Source: a virus. Taken from it: DNA of 38,818 nt. Below the pieces are notes generated by a model that was not told where the DNA came from, made no database searches, and worked only from the letters and a program-made list of their open reading frames with translations. The stretch spans positions 1-38,818 of IMG/VR virus record IMGVR_UViG_3300046722_000287; one strand, given 5' to 3'. Below are positions 8,002 to 16,004 of this stretch, piece by piece (within the stretch, counting starts at the first letter, position 1; every line of letters begins with the position of its first letter). Both the position numbers and the translations under genes were made by a program.

Positions 8002-10340
8002 GAAGCGAGCACTTCTGGAGCTGGTTCGACGGCCACGCGGTGCCGCGGCTCAAGGGCGGCAACCCGCAGATGAACCGGGTCAACACGTTCCGGGCGATGT
8101 TCGAGCACCTCGACGGCTTCGAGGAGCCGCTGATCGTCGAGACCGGCTGCATCGAGGAGCCGGACAACTGGGTCGGCAACGGCTGCTCGACCATCATGTT
8201 CGACAAGTACGCGGACTTCGCCGGCGGCTTCGTCAGGTCGGTCGACATCGACCGGGGGAAGGCTTCGCGGGCCAACGCGCTGACCGGCGAGCGCACGACC
8301 GTCGCCTGCGCCGACAGCGTCGCGTTCTTGAAGGCGCTGGGCGCGCAGCCGGAAATTCCGGCGCTGGTCTACCTCGACGCGTCGCACCTCAACTGGCAGG
8401 TCGAGACCGAGGCGCAGGTCCACCACTTCCTGGAGCTGAAGGCGATCTGGCCGCGGCTGGCGCCCGACACGATGGTCGCGGTCGACGACAGCCCGGCGAT
8501 CCTCGACGAGAACGGCCGGCTGATCATCTGCGGCAAGGGCGGGCTCGTCGCCCGGCACGCCGGCGAGGTCGGCGCGGCGCTGGCGTTCACCGAGTACCAG
8601 AGCGGCTGGACCGGCTTCCCCGGCTCGCCGGAGCGCACCGACGAGGCGGCCGAGGAGATCCTCGGGCGCGCGCGGTGGCTCCTGGAGAACGGCGAGTGGG
8701 CGAAGGCGCACCCGCTCTACCGCTCGGTCCTGGTCCGCACCCCGCCGCCCTGGAACGGCGTCCAGCGCGTCATGCACGGCGAGGCTTGCGCGTTCTTCGC
8801 GCGGCTCGCGCTCCAGCACGAGCGGCCCGGCGCCGCGTTCGACTGGTTCAAGCGGGCGCTGGAGGCCGACCCGATGGCGGCCGACTACCGCGTCGAGCTG
8901 GTCAACAAGGCGATGCTGCCGCTCGGCATGACCGGCGCGGCGAAGTCGGAGGCCGAGCGGGCGACCAAGATCGAGCCGTCGAACCAGTACGCCTGGCGGA
9001 CGCTCGGCCTGGTCGAGGGAAGGCTGAACAACGCGGCGAAGAGCCTCGCCGCGCACGAGGAGCAGGCGCGGCTGACCGGGCGGTCGACCGTGGCGCTGCT
9101 CGACGTGGTCGCGACGCTCGTCGACGTCGAGCGGTACGAGGAGGCGGCGACGCTGCTCAACGAGGTCGAGGCGCGCGACCCGAACGACGCGATGATGGGC
9201 GACGTCCGGCAGTGCCAGGCGATGATCCTGGCGCGGCACGGCGACCACGAGGCGGCGATCCAGCTCTTCGAGGACGCGATCGAGATCGGCTGCTGCGACC
9301 CGACGCTCTGCCACTTCCACCTCTCGCTGTCGCTGCACTCGATCGGGCGCTACCGCGAGGGCTGGGCGCACCACTCGATGCGGGCGAAGAACGCGAGCGA
9401 CCCGGCGCTGTTCGTGCCGATGCGGCGGTTCGACCGGCCGCTCTTCACGCTCGACGCGCCGCCGTCGACGGTCCACGTCCACGCCGAGGCGGGAGCGGGC
9501 GACAACATCGCGATGCTGCGCTACCTGCCGCTGCTCCGGGAGATGGGCCACAAGGTCCGCTACGAGTGCCGCGACGAGCTGCTCGAGCTGGCGCGCTTCA
9601 GCCTGCCCGGCGTCGAGGTCGTGCCGATGGCGAAGGACTACCCCGGCAGCCTGGGGCTGCGGGACTTCGACCTGCACTGCCCGGTCGGCGAGCTGCCGCA
9701 CGCGTTCGGGACCGAGGTCGACACGGTGCCGTGGAGCGGTCCGTACCTCTCGGCCGACCCGGGGTGGGCCGAGCGGTTCGCCGAGCACAAGGGCAAGATC
9801 GGCCTCGCGTGGTCGTCCGGCATCCGCCCGGAGGGCATCTGGCTCAAGCGGTACGGCGAGCTGAAGTCGCTGAAGTTCAGGGACGTCGGTCGGCTGCTTT
9901 GGCAGGGCGACGGGTGGACCAAGCGGGCGTGGGAGAGGATGGTGTCGCTCCAGGTCGGATCGGGCCGCGAGGAGAACGACAAGCTGCTCCTCGCCGACGT
10001 GCTGAGCGAGAGCCCGACGTGGGCGGAGACCGCGGGGCTGCTCGCGAACCTCGACCTCGTCATCACGCCGGACACCGGGCTCGCGCACCTCGCCGGCGCG
10101 ATGGGCAAGCGCACGATCCTGCTGATGCACTGCCACAACAGCGGCTGGCACTTCATGTGCGAGCGGCCCGGCGCGTTTTGGAACGAGCGCAGTCCGTGGT
10201 ATCCGAGCGTCACCGTCGTCCGCCAGCGCGAATCGGGGCGGTGGGACGACGTCGTCGATCGCGCGCTCGGGATGGTCGAGCTGTGGGAGCGGACGCATGA
10301 CCACGCAGAGGTGGCGGAGCCGGCGGGACCGGGAGCCTGA
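7998..10340 (+). CDS. methyltransferase-like / TPR / GT-B glycosyltransferase fusion
   Basis: The product is 780 aa from a GTG that overlaps the upstream TGA. Residues about 1-205 look like a class I Rossmann domain of the SAM-methyltransferase type seen beside glycosyltransferases: VETGC near residue 48, then an Asp after a beta strand (VDIDRG) and a later VAVDDSP. Residues about 215-475 are helical pairs with TPR spacing and composition. Residues about 480-770 resemble GT family 9 / heptosyltransferase-like GT-B: VHVHAEAGAGDNIAMLRYLP, then KIGLAWSSG, then DLVITPDTGLAHLAGAMGK, the nucleotide-sugar binding end. TPR plus GT-B recalls protein O-glycosyltransferases. The acceptor is unknown; the downstream repeat protein or another virion protein is an inference from position. 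Confidence 0.8.
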   Translation: MRSEHFWSWFDGHAVPRLKGGNPQMNRVNTFRAMFEHLDGFEEPLIVETGCIEEPDNWVGNGCSTIMFDKYADFAGGFVRSVDIDRGKASRANALTGERTTVACADSVAFLKALGAQPEIPALVYLDASHLNWQVETEAQVHHFLELKAIWPRLAPDTMVAVDDSPAILDENGRLIICGKGGLVARHAGEVGAALAFTEYQSGWTGFPGSPERTDEAAEEILGRARWLLENGEWAKAHPLYRSVLVRTPPPWNGVQRVMHGEACAFFARLALQHERPGAAFDWFKRALEADPMAADYRVELVNKAMLPLGMTGAAKSEAERATKIEPSNQYAWRTLGLVEGRLNNAAKSLAAHEEQARLTGRSTVALLDVVATLVDVERYEEAATLLNEVEARDPNDAMMGDVRQCQAMILARHGDHEAAIQLFEDAIEIGCCDPTLCHFHLSLSLHSIGRYREGWAHHSMRAKNASDPALFVPMRRFDRPLFTLDAPPSTVHVHAEAGAGDNIAMLRYLPLLREMGHKVRYECRDELLELARFSLPGVEVVPMAKDYPGSLGLRDFDLHCPVGELPHAFGTEVDTVPWSGPYLSADPGWAERFAEHKGKIGLAWSSGIRPEGIWLKRYGELKSLKFRDVGRLLWQGDGWTKRAWERMVSLQVGSGREENDKLLLADVLSESPTWAETAGLLANLDLVITPDTGLAHLAGAMGKRTILLMHCHNSGWHFMCERPGAFWNERSPWYPSVTVVRQRESGRWDDVVDRALGMVELWERTHDHAEVAEPAGPGA

Positions 10341-10437
10341 CCGGCGGGAGCTCCGCGAGATCGCCGAGAGCCCGCACAACCGGCGGCTCAACGCCGAGCT
10401 GATGCGCGCGCTGCGGCGCAAGAAGCGGAGGCGGTGA
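10297..10437 (+). CDS. tiny Arg-rich protein
   Basis: The product is 46 aa. The ATG lies inside the end of the glycosyltransferase fusion gene (44-base overlap), and the TGA lies six bases before the next ATG. About one residue in three is Arg, and the C-terminus is RRKKRRR. The ORF bridges two genes with the spacing seen elsewhere in the cluster, which supports translation. High Arg content is also expected by chance in GC-rich DNA, so confidence is moderate. If made, it would be strongly nucleic-acid binding. Confidence 0.45.
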   Translation: MTTQRWRSRRDREPDRRELREIAESPHNRRLNAELMRALRRKKRRR

Positions 10438-10443
10438 GGTGCG

Positions 10444-11112
10444 ATGCCCCTGGTCGACTCCAACCAAGCCTCGCTCTGGGACGGCAGCAGCGACCTCTCG
10501 CTCTATCGCGCCTGGGTCAACAACCTGCCGGTCGGCTACCAGCGGATGGCCGACGGCAGCAGCCCGTTCATCGGCAACGACGCGAAGGCGCTGATCGCGG
10601 CGCTGGAGAGCCGCGGCCTGCTCAAGACGCACCGGCTCGTGCTGATCGGCGCGGGCTTCGGCTTCGTCCACGACGAGTTCCTCGCGGCGGGTTATGGGCC
10701 GACCGCCGACGGCACGGCGAACGGCAAGCTGCTGAGCGTCGACACCTCGACCTACATCCAGGCCAACCTCAATGGCAACGCGCGCGTCCCGATCCTGAAC
10801 GCCGACGTGAACGCGGCGACCGGGCGCCGGACGGTGCGCCAGCAGTTCGGCAGCAACAACGCCGCGGTCGACTGGATCGTCACCGAGGACGTGCTCGGCA
10901 CGCTGATCGGCGCCGGGCCGACGCCGGGCGGCAACAACGAGATCGTGCCGCTCTGCCAGAACCTCCGCACATTCACCGCCAACGTCGCGCACTGGATCAG
11001 CCCGCTGACGGCGAGCAGCGACCCGCGCCTCAACTGGAAGGCGATGAGCGAGTGGAAAGCCTGGGTCGCGCCTGACCTGGTGATCCAGCGCGGCACCTCG
11101 GCGGTGCTGTAA
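10444..11112 (+). CDS. Rossmann-like protein, possible SAM-dependent methyltransferase
   Basis: The product is 222 aa. The stretch RLVLIGAGFGFVHDEFL is a glycine-rich nucleotide-binding turn after a hydrophobic strand (methyltransferase motif I type). VDTS follows at the expected distance for the ribose-binding acidic position, then NADVN and IVTEDVLGTL as later strands. The N-terminus (MPLVDSNQASLWDG) and C-terminus (VIQRGTSAVL) look like phage proteins of unknown function rather than classical enzymes. The stop TAA shares one base with the next ATG. The methyltransferase call is an inference from fold motifs only; another Rossmann-fold activity or an inactive structural use is possible. Confidence 0.6.
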   Translation: MPLVDSNQASLWDGSSDLSLYRAWVNNLPVGYQRMADGSSPFIGNDAKALIAALESRGLLKTHRLVLIGAGFGFVHDEFLAAGYGPTADGTANGKLLSVDTSTYIQANLNGNARVPILNADVNAATGRRTVRQQFGSNNAAVDWIVTEDVLGTLIGAGPTPGGNNEIVPLCQNLRTFTANVAHWISPLTASSDPRLNWKAMSEWKAWVAPDLVIQRGTSAVL

Positions 11113-14100
11113 TGGCATTGCCGACGACGATCACTGGAATCAGTACGGCGGCCGCTTGTGCGGGTCCATTTATTTCGAGCGGCGGGAATGTCTATTTCTT
11201 CGGCGTTGATGGAACGACCGCCACAACATTGCAGGCTTACAAAGCAACTGACCCGACGAGTTCGTTTTCCTCGATAGCGACGTGCGACGGATCGACCATC
11301 GTCACGACCAGCATCAACGTAATTAGTGCTTTTCAAGTCGGGGACACGATCCACATTTGCTTCGGGGGTCAGGCTTCTTCGACAACGGCCGGTTTTGGAT
11401 ATTGTGCTTTCGACATGTCATCCGACGCCTTCTCTGTTTCCACGCCGGAAGGCCCCGCTCACAGCAGTTTGGACACAAGAACGTCAGGCGGAACTCTACA
11501 ATTCGGAATATCCTGCATCGTCCGCTCCGGCGGCGAGGTTGTCGCCTTCTTCAGCGGTGCTCGCGTTGCCTCGATGGGCAACAGTTGGGCGCAGACTTAC
11601 TACTCCCGGCGCACCGGAGTAAACACATGGTCTGCGAACACGCAGGTCAGTGCAGGCGGCGCAATAGACTTTACATTGCCGGAAGCGCTGTTGGGAGCAT
11701 CTGATGAATTGCACTTTTGCTATGCGGCGAGCAGTGGAAATATATTCAGACAAAGGGCGCTAACGTCTGGAAATTCGTTGCAAACTGAGGGAAGCGTCTC
11801 CTTGGCAGTAACCGAAACCCAAGGAAATTCCTACGACCAGTCTGGAACAAGAAAGGTCATCGTCGCTGCTGGGACAAGCACGACCTCGAATGTCTATTTT
11901 GACGGTGGGAACACACCGACGCTCAATACCTCCAACGGCGGCGATGGCACGTTCTCTATTCCTGAGAGGGTTTTTCATGATGGAACGACCGCATATTTGG
12001 TGGTGCGCCGGACGACCACGACCGGTCTTGCCATCATAAGCTCCACAGACGGCGGGGCAACTTGGTCTGCGATCACGAACATATTTAGCGCCAGCATCAC
12101 TCAGGCAGACTCCAACCTGTCCATCGATGGCAACGTCTTCACTCGCGGTTCCTCTGTCGTCATTCCCTATGTCGTCAATGACGGCGGCACGTTGAAGTAC
12201 AACGAGTATTTGATCCGGTCGCTCGCCAGCCCGAGCGGCTGGAACGATCAATGGCCGCGCGCGCTTCCGATCGTCGCGAGAAACCGCCAGCGAGCCTCCG
12301 CGTTCCTTCGCGGCGACGACGGCATCTACAACGTGATGGCGCCGCCTCCCGCCGCGCCGCCGTTCGGGTACGATCCGCCGCCGGTCCATCACCGCAAGCC
12401 GTACAACCGCGCGGCCGCGGGCATGCGCGGCAGCGACGGCACCGACGCGCCGAAGATCAACTTCTTCGACCACGGATTCCCGGTGCAGCCGCCGCAGCCT
12501 CCCCGCCGGCCGCCGACTCGATCCGCCGCCGCGATCATGCCGAGCGTCAACGTCGACGCGGTCTTCCAGAGCTGGCGCAACGCCGGGTGGGAAGTGCAAG
12601 CGCCGCAACCTCCGCATCGCCGCCCGGAGCGCGGCGCCGCGATCTTGGAAGGAGACGACGGCACCGAAGCCCCGTTCGTTCCGCCATTCTCGCCGCCGCC
12701 GCCGCTCGACATGCCGACCCAGCTCCGCGCGAGGCCGATCAGGCTCGTCGACAAGGCGCAGCAAGACCCGCAGGCCGCGTTCCAGAACTTCGTCGGCTTC
12801 GGCTTCGAGGTCGCGCCGCCCGTGGCGAAGGGCAAGCGCACGGTGACCGTCGACGACGCGTCGCTCGATCCGCAGAACGCGTTCCAGTTCTTCCGCGACG
12901 CCGGGTTCGTCGCGACCTTCCCGCAGCCGCCGCACCCGAGGCCTGAAAGGTTCGGCGCGATCGCCCGAGGCAGCGACGGCACCGAGGGGCGCTTCCAATT
13001 CTGGATCAACGACGGCTGGGAGATCGCCCCGCACCAGCCCGGCCATCCGCGGCGCGAGCGGGCCGGCGCGATCCTCGAAGGCGACGACGGGAACGAGGGC
13101 GTCTTCGCGCAGTTCGTCCCGCTCGGCTGGCCGGTCCAAGATCCGCAGCCCCGGCATCCGAGGCCGGAGCGCGCCGCCGCCGCGATGACCGGCGACGACG
13201 GGATCCAGGCGACGTTCACGCTGACCGCGGCTCAGCCCGTCCTCTTCGAGCCGACGTTGCCGACGGTCAAGGCGCGGCCGAGGATCACGGCGGACGACGC
13301 GTCGCTCGATCCGCAGCAGCCCTACGCCGCGTTCTTCCCGCTCGGCTTCCAGGTCCAGGACTGGCAACCGCCGCATCCCCGTCCCGAGCGCGCCGCGGCG
13401 ACGTTGGAGGGCGACGACGGAATCGAGGGGACGTTCGTCCTGACCGCGGCGCAGCCGACGCTGTTCGAGCCGGCGCTGCCGACGCTCCGCGCCCGCCCGA
13501 GGATCACCGTCGACGACGCCTCGGTCGACCCGCAGCAGCCGTTCGCGCAGTTCTTCGCGATGGGGTTCGAGCCGACGCAGTCGCAGCCGCTCCACCCGCG
13601 CCGCGAGAAGGCCGGGGCCGCGATGCGCGGCGACGACGGCTCGGCCGGCGTCTATCAGTTCTGGCGCAACTCCGGCTGGGAGGTTCAGCCTCCGCAGCCG
13701 CCCCATCCCCGGCCCGAGCGTTCGGGCGCGCTCGCCCGCGGCGAGGACGGCACCGAGGGCGTCCAGATCAACTTCGTCGCGCACGGCTGGCCGACTCAAC
13801 ACGTCCAGCCGCCTCACCCGCGCCCGGAGCGCGCTGCCGCGGTCATGCTCGGCGACGACGGCGACCAGGCGGTCTACCAGCCGACCTTCACGCCGGCGTG
13901 GTGGGAGGTCCAGACCCCGATGCTGCGGCGCCGCCCGCCGCTGACGGTGGACGACGCCTCGCTCGACCCTCTCAACGCGTTCCAGGCGTTCGCCGCGATG
14001 GGATTCGAGCCGGCGCTGCCGCTGGTCCGCGTCCGGCGCCGCGTGCTGTCGGACAGGTGGACGTACGACCCGCTCCAGCCGTTCGCGCGGTTCTTCGACG

Positions 14101-15500
14101 CCGGCTTCTCGCCGACCTATCCGCAGCCGCCGCACCCTCGACCGGAGAGGGGAGCGGCGATCCTGGAGGGCGACGACGGCTCGGAGGGCACGTTCACGGC
14201 GTGGCGGAACGCCGGGTGGGAGGTGCAACCTCCTCAACCCCCGCACCCCCGCCGCGAGCGCGCGGGCTCGATCGCGCGGGGGCTCGACGGGACCGATTCG
14301 CCGTTCGCGCAGTTCGTCAACCACGGCTGGCCGATCCAGCCGCCGCAGCCTCCCCATCCGCGCCCGGAGCGCGCCGGCGCGTTGTTCGGGGGCGACCCTG
14401 GCAACGAGGCGGCCTTCGCGCAATTCTTCGCCCACGGCTTCCCCGTCCAGCCTGTGCAGCCTCCCCACCCTCGACCGGAGCGGGGCGGGGCGATCATGCG
14501 GGGGGACGACGGGACCCAGGCGATCTTCCAGTTCATCGTGACGCCGATCTCGGTGTTCGAGACGACCCCGCCGCTGCTGCCGCGCCCGACCGGATGGCGG
14601 GCCGCGGCGCTGATGCGCGGAGACGACGGCACGCAGGCGACCTTCGCCCGGTTCTTCGACCACGGCTGGGCGGTCCAGCACCCGCAGCCTCCGCACCCGC
14701 GGCGCGAGCGATGGGCCGGGCTGATCCAGGGCGACGTCGAGCCGCACTTCCGGTGGCTGCCGTGGCCGTACCTCGGGTTCGAGCCGACGCCGCCGCTCGC
14801 CGCGTTCCGGCGCCATCCGGGCGGGGCGATCGCGCAGGGCTCGTTCGTCGAGGCGGTCCTGGTGCAGGCCGCGGTCGCGTTCGGCTGGCAGATGGTCGAC
14901 GCGCAGCTTCGCCGGCCGCCGACGCGGCGCGGCGCGGCGCTCCGGATCGACGACGTGATCTCGCGGCTCCTCGCGACGCCGACGCACGGCTGGCCGGTCC
15001 AGCCTTGGCAGCCGCCGCGGCCGAGGTGGTGGCGCGCGGGTTCGACCGCCGCGGGCGACCAGGGGACGCAGCGCCCGTTCGCGCTTTGGCGCAACGACGG
15101 ATGGGAGGTCGCGCCGCCGATGCTGCGCCGGCCGCCGCGCCGCGAGCGGTTCGCCGTCCCCGACGTCTTCAGCCCGGCGGTCGCGCCGCCGGCGTTCACC
15201 TGGCAAGGCGAGATGCCGTTCCAGCCGCCGCACCCGCGGCGCGCGCTCGACGACCGCTCGTGGGCCTGGCAGGGCTGGCTGATCCGGAGGCGCGCGCACG
15301 TCGCGAAGTGCCTCGCGTTCGACGAGGCGGTCTGGGAGTCCGAGCCGACGAGCGTGAGCGTCGCGAAGTGCTTTGCCTCTGACGCCGCGGCGTGGCAATC
15401 GGAGCCCGCGGCCGCCCGAGGCTTCGAGTCCATCTGCATCGACAGTGCGGTATGGTCGTGCCAAGCCTCCGATTCTGGACCGGAGCCAGACGACGCATGA
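11112..15500 (+). CDS. long virion-like protein: beta-propeller N-terminus plus about 25 Pro/Trp/Arg-rich repeats
   Basis: The product is 1462 aa. Residues about 1-375 form a sialidase/BNR-like beta-propeller: repeating beta-rich blades and one clear Asp box (STDGGATW, near residue 311). Residues about 390-1385 are a tandem array of roughly 40-residue units. A typical unit reads F-x-x-F-x-x-x-G-W-E/P-V-Q, then PQPPHPRPER, then a small-residue stretch and GDDGT. A variant unit has RARPRITVDDASLDPQ in place of the Pro-rich segment. Near the C-terminus a short Cys/Trp motif (AKCxAxDxAxWxSEP) occurs twice, with a third degenerate copy. The propeller half is visibly less GC-rich than the repeats and neighbouring genes. 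An adhesin or fibre role is inferred from the propeller. I recognise no named family for the repeats. Confidence 0.85.
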   Translation: MALPTTITGISTAAACAGPFISSGGNVYFFGVDGTTATTLQAYKATDPTSSFSSIATCDGSTIVTTSINVISAFQVGDTIHICFGGQASSTTAGFGYCAFDMSSDAFSVSTPEGPAHSSLDTRTSGGTLQFGISCIVRSGGEVVAFFSGARVASMGNSWAQTYYSRRTGVNTWSANTQVSAGGAIDFTLPEALLGASDELHFCYAASSGNIFRQRALTSGNSLQTEGSVSLAVTETQGNSYDQSGTRKVIVAAGTSTTSNVYFDGGNTPTLNTSNGGDGTFSIPERVFHDGTTAYLVVRRTTTTGLAIISSTDGGATWSAITNIFSASITQADSNLSIDGNVFTRGSSVVIPYVVNDGGTLKYNEYLIRSLASPSGWNDQWPRALPIVARNRQRASAFLRGDDGIYNVMAPPPAAPPFGYDPPPVHHRKPYNRAAAGMRGSDGTDAPKINFFDHGFPVQPPQPPRRPPTRSAAAIMPSVNVDAVFQSWRNAGWEVQAPQPPHRRPERGAAILEGDDGTEAPFVPPFSPPPPLDMPTQLRARPIRLVDKAQQDPQAAFQNFVGFGFEVAPPVAKGKRTVTVDDASLDPQNAFQFFRDAGFVATFPQPPHPRPERFGAIARGSDGTEGRFQFWINDGWEIAPHQPGHPRRERAGAILEGDDGNEGVFAQFVPLGWPVQDPQPRHPRPERAAAAMTGDDGIQATFTLTAAQPVLFEPTLPTVKARPRITADDASLDPQQPYAAFFPLGFQVQDWQPPHPRPERAAATLEGDDGIEGTFVLTAAQPTLFEPALPTLRARPRITVDDASVDPQQPFAQFFAMGFEPTQSQPLHPRREKAGAAMRGDDGSAGVYQFWRNSGWEVQPPQPPHPRPERSGALARGEDGTEGVQINFVAHGWPTQHVQPPHPRPERAAAVMLGDDGDQAVYQPTFTPAWWEVQTPMLRRRPPLTVDDASLDPLNAFQAFAAMGFEPALPLVRVRRRVLSDRWTYDPLQPFARFFDAGFSPTYPQPPHPRPERGAAILEGDDGSEGTFTAWRNAGWEVQPPQPPHPRRERAGSIARGLDGTDSPFAQFVNHGWPIQPPQPPHPRPERAGALFGGDPGNEAAFAQFFAHGFPVQPVQPPHPRPERGGAIMRGDDGTQAIFQFIVTPISVFETTPPLLPRPTGWRAAALMRGDDGTQATFARFFDHGWAVQHPQPPHPRRERWAGLIQGDVEPHFRWLPWPYLGFEPTPPLAAFRRHPGGAIAQGSFVEAVLVQAAVAFGWQMVDAQLRRPPTRRGAALRIDDVISRLLATPTHGWPVQPWQPPRPRWWRAGSTAAGDQGTQRPFALWRNDGWEVAPPMLRRPPRRERFAVPDVFSPAVAPPAFTWQGEMPFQPPHPRRALDDRSWAWQGWLIRRRAHVAKCLAFDEAVWESEPTSVSVAKCFASDAAAWQSEPAAARGFESICIDSAVWSCQASDSGPEPDDA
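12280..15270 (+). repeat. in-frame tandem repeat array encoding PQPPHPRPER / GDDG units
   Basis: I count about 25 diverged units of roughly 40 codons, including variants that replace the PHPRPER box with a VDDASLDPQ box. At DNA level the units are recognisable by cagccgcc-rich boxes followed by ggcgacgacgg. Copies differ at many synonymous sites, so this is an old protein-level repeat rather than a recent DNA amplification. Confidence 0.85.
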
Positions 15501-15790
15501 ACACCTACCAGATCGACACCTCGATCAAGCTGCAGGGCATCTTCGTCGACGACGTCGGCCTGACCGCCGACCCGACGACGATCGCGCTGTTCGTCCGGCC
15601 TCCCGCCGGCGCGGTGCGGACGTTCAACTTCCCGGCGGACGTCACGAAGGACCGCACCGGCGTCTACTCGATCGTCATCACGCCGGAGATCTCCGGGCAG
15701 TGGACTTACCAATGGCAGGGCGCCGGGGCGGTGGTCGCGACCTCGCCCGAGACGCCGTTCAAGATCGCGCCGACGACGCTGATCTCGTGA
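15497..15790 (+). CDS. Ig-like small phage protein
   Basis: The product is 97 aa from an ATG that overlaps the preceding stop (ATGA). The frame is open further upstream, but that would lie inside the repeat gene. The pattern, strands ending in DPTTIALFVRPPAG and then DRTGVYSIVITPEISGQWTYQWQG, matches a widespread family of short Ig-like beta-sandwich proteins in phage structural clusters. It probably sits on the virion as decoration or as an adaptor for the preceding long protein. No enzymatic residues are visible. Confidence 0.8.
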   Translation: MNTYQIDTSIKLQGIFVDDVGLTADPTTIALFVRPPAGAVRTFNFPADVTKDRTGVYSIVITPEISGQWTYQWQGAGAVVATSPETPFKIAPTTLIS

Positions 15791-15821
15791 CCGGCGAGGG
15801 AATCGGTGCTATCCATCGGCG

Positions 15822-16004
15822 ATGGGCCGGCTGAAATTCCTTCGGCGGTGGTTGCGGAGCGGGGTTTGCTACTCGCTCGTCGCCGCGCCGTGGCTCGCCG
15901 CCCCGATCGAGCGGTTCGCGCCCGGCGTCTATCCGTTCGGCCGCGAGCCCGTCCCGACCGACGAGGATCGCAAGCGCAGGCAGCGCGGCGCGGCGCGAAC
16001 ATGA
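15822..16004 (+). CDS. small hydrophobic-basic protein
   Basis: The product is 60 aa. A basic start (MGRLKFLRRWLRS) precedes a short hydrophobic stretch (VCYSLVAAPWLAAP), then a hydrophilic, positively charged C-terminus. The stop overlaps the ATG of the protease gene (ATGA at 16001-16004), which supports translation, but the ribosome-binding sequence is weak. It could be a small membrane-associated protein. Function is not recognised. Confidence 0.5.
   Translation: MGRLKFLRRWLRSGVCYSLVAAPWLAAPIERFAPGVYPFGREPVPTDEDRKRRQRGAART

Noticed and set aside
7803-10463. Antisense open frame of 886 codons opposite the methyltransferase/glycosyltransferase gene
   Set aside because: Shadow in GC-rich DNA. 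No coherent domain, and every recognisable gene is on the + strand.
12280-15270. Regularly spaced repeats that could suggest a CRISPR array
   Set aside because: The units are in-frame codons for a protein, vary in length and sequence, and have no constant direct repeat of 24-40 bases or unique spacers.
11760-15464. Antisense open frame of 1234 codons opposite the repeat protein
   Set aside because: Arg-rich low-complexity shadow of the repeats. The sense strand has the beta-propeller, a regular repeat grammar and couplings at both ends.
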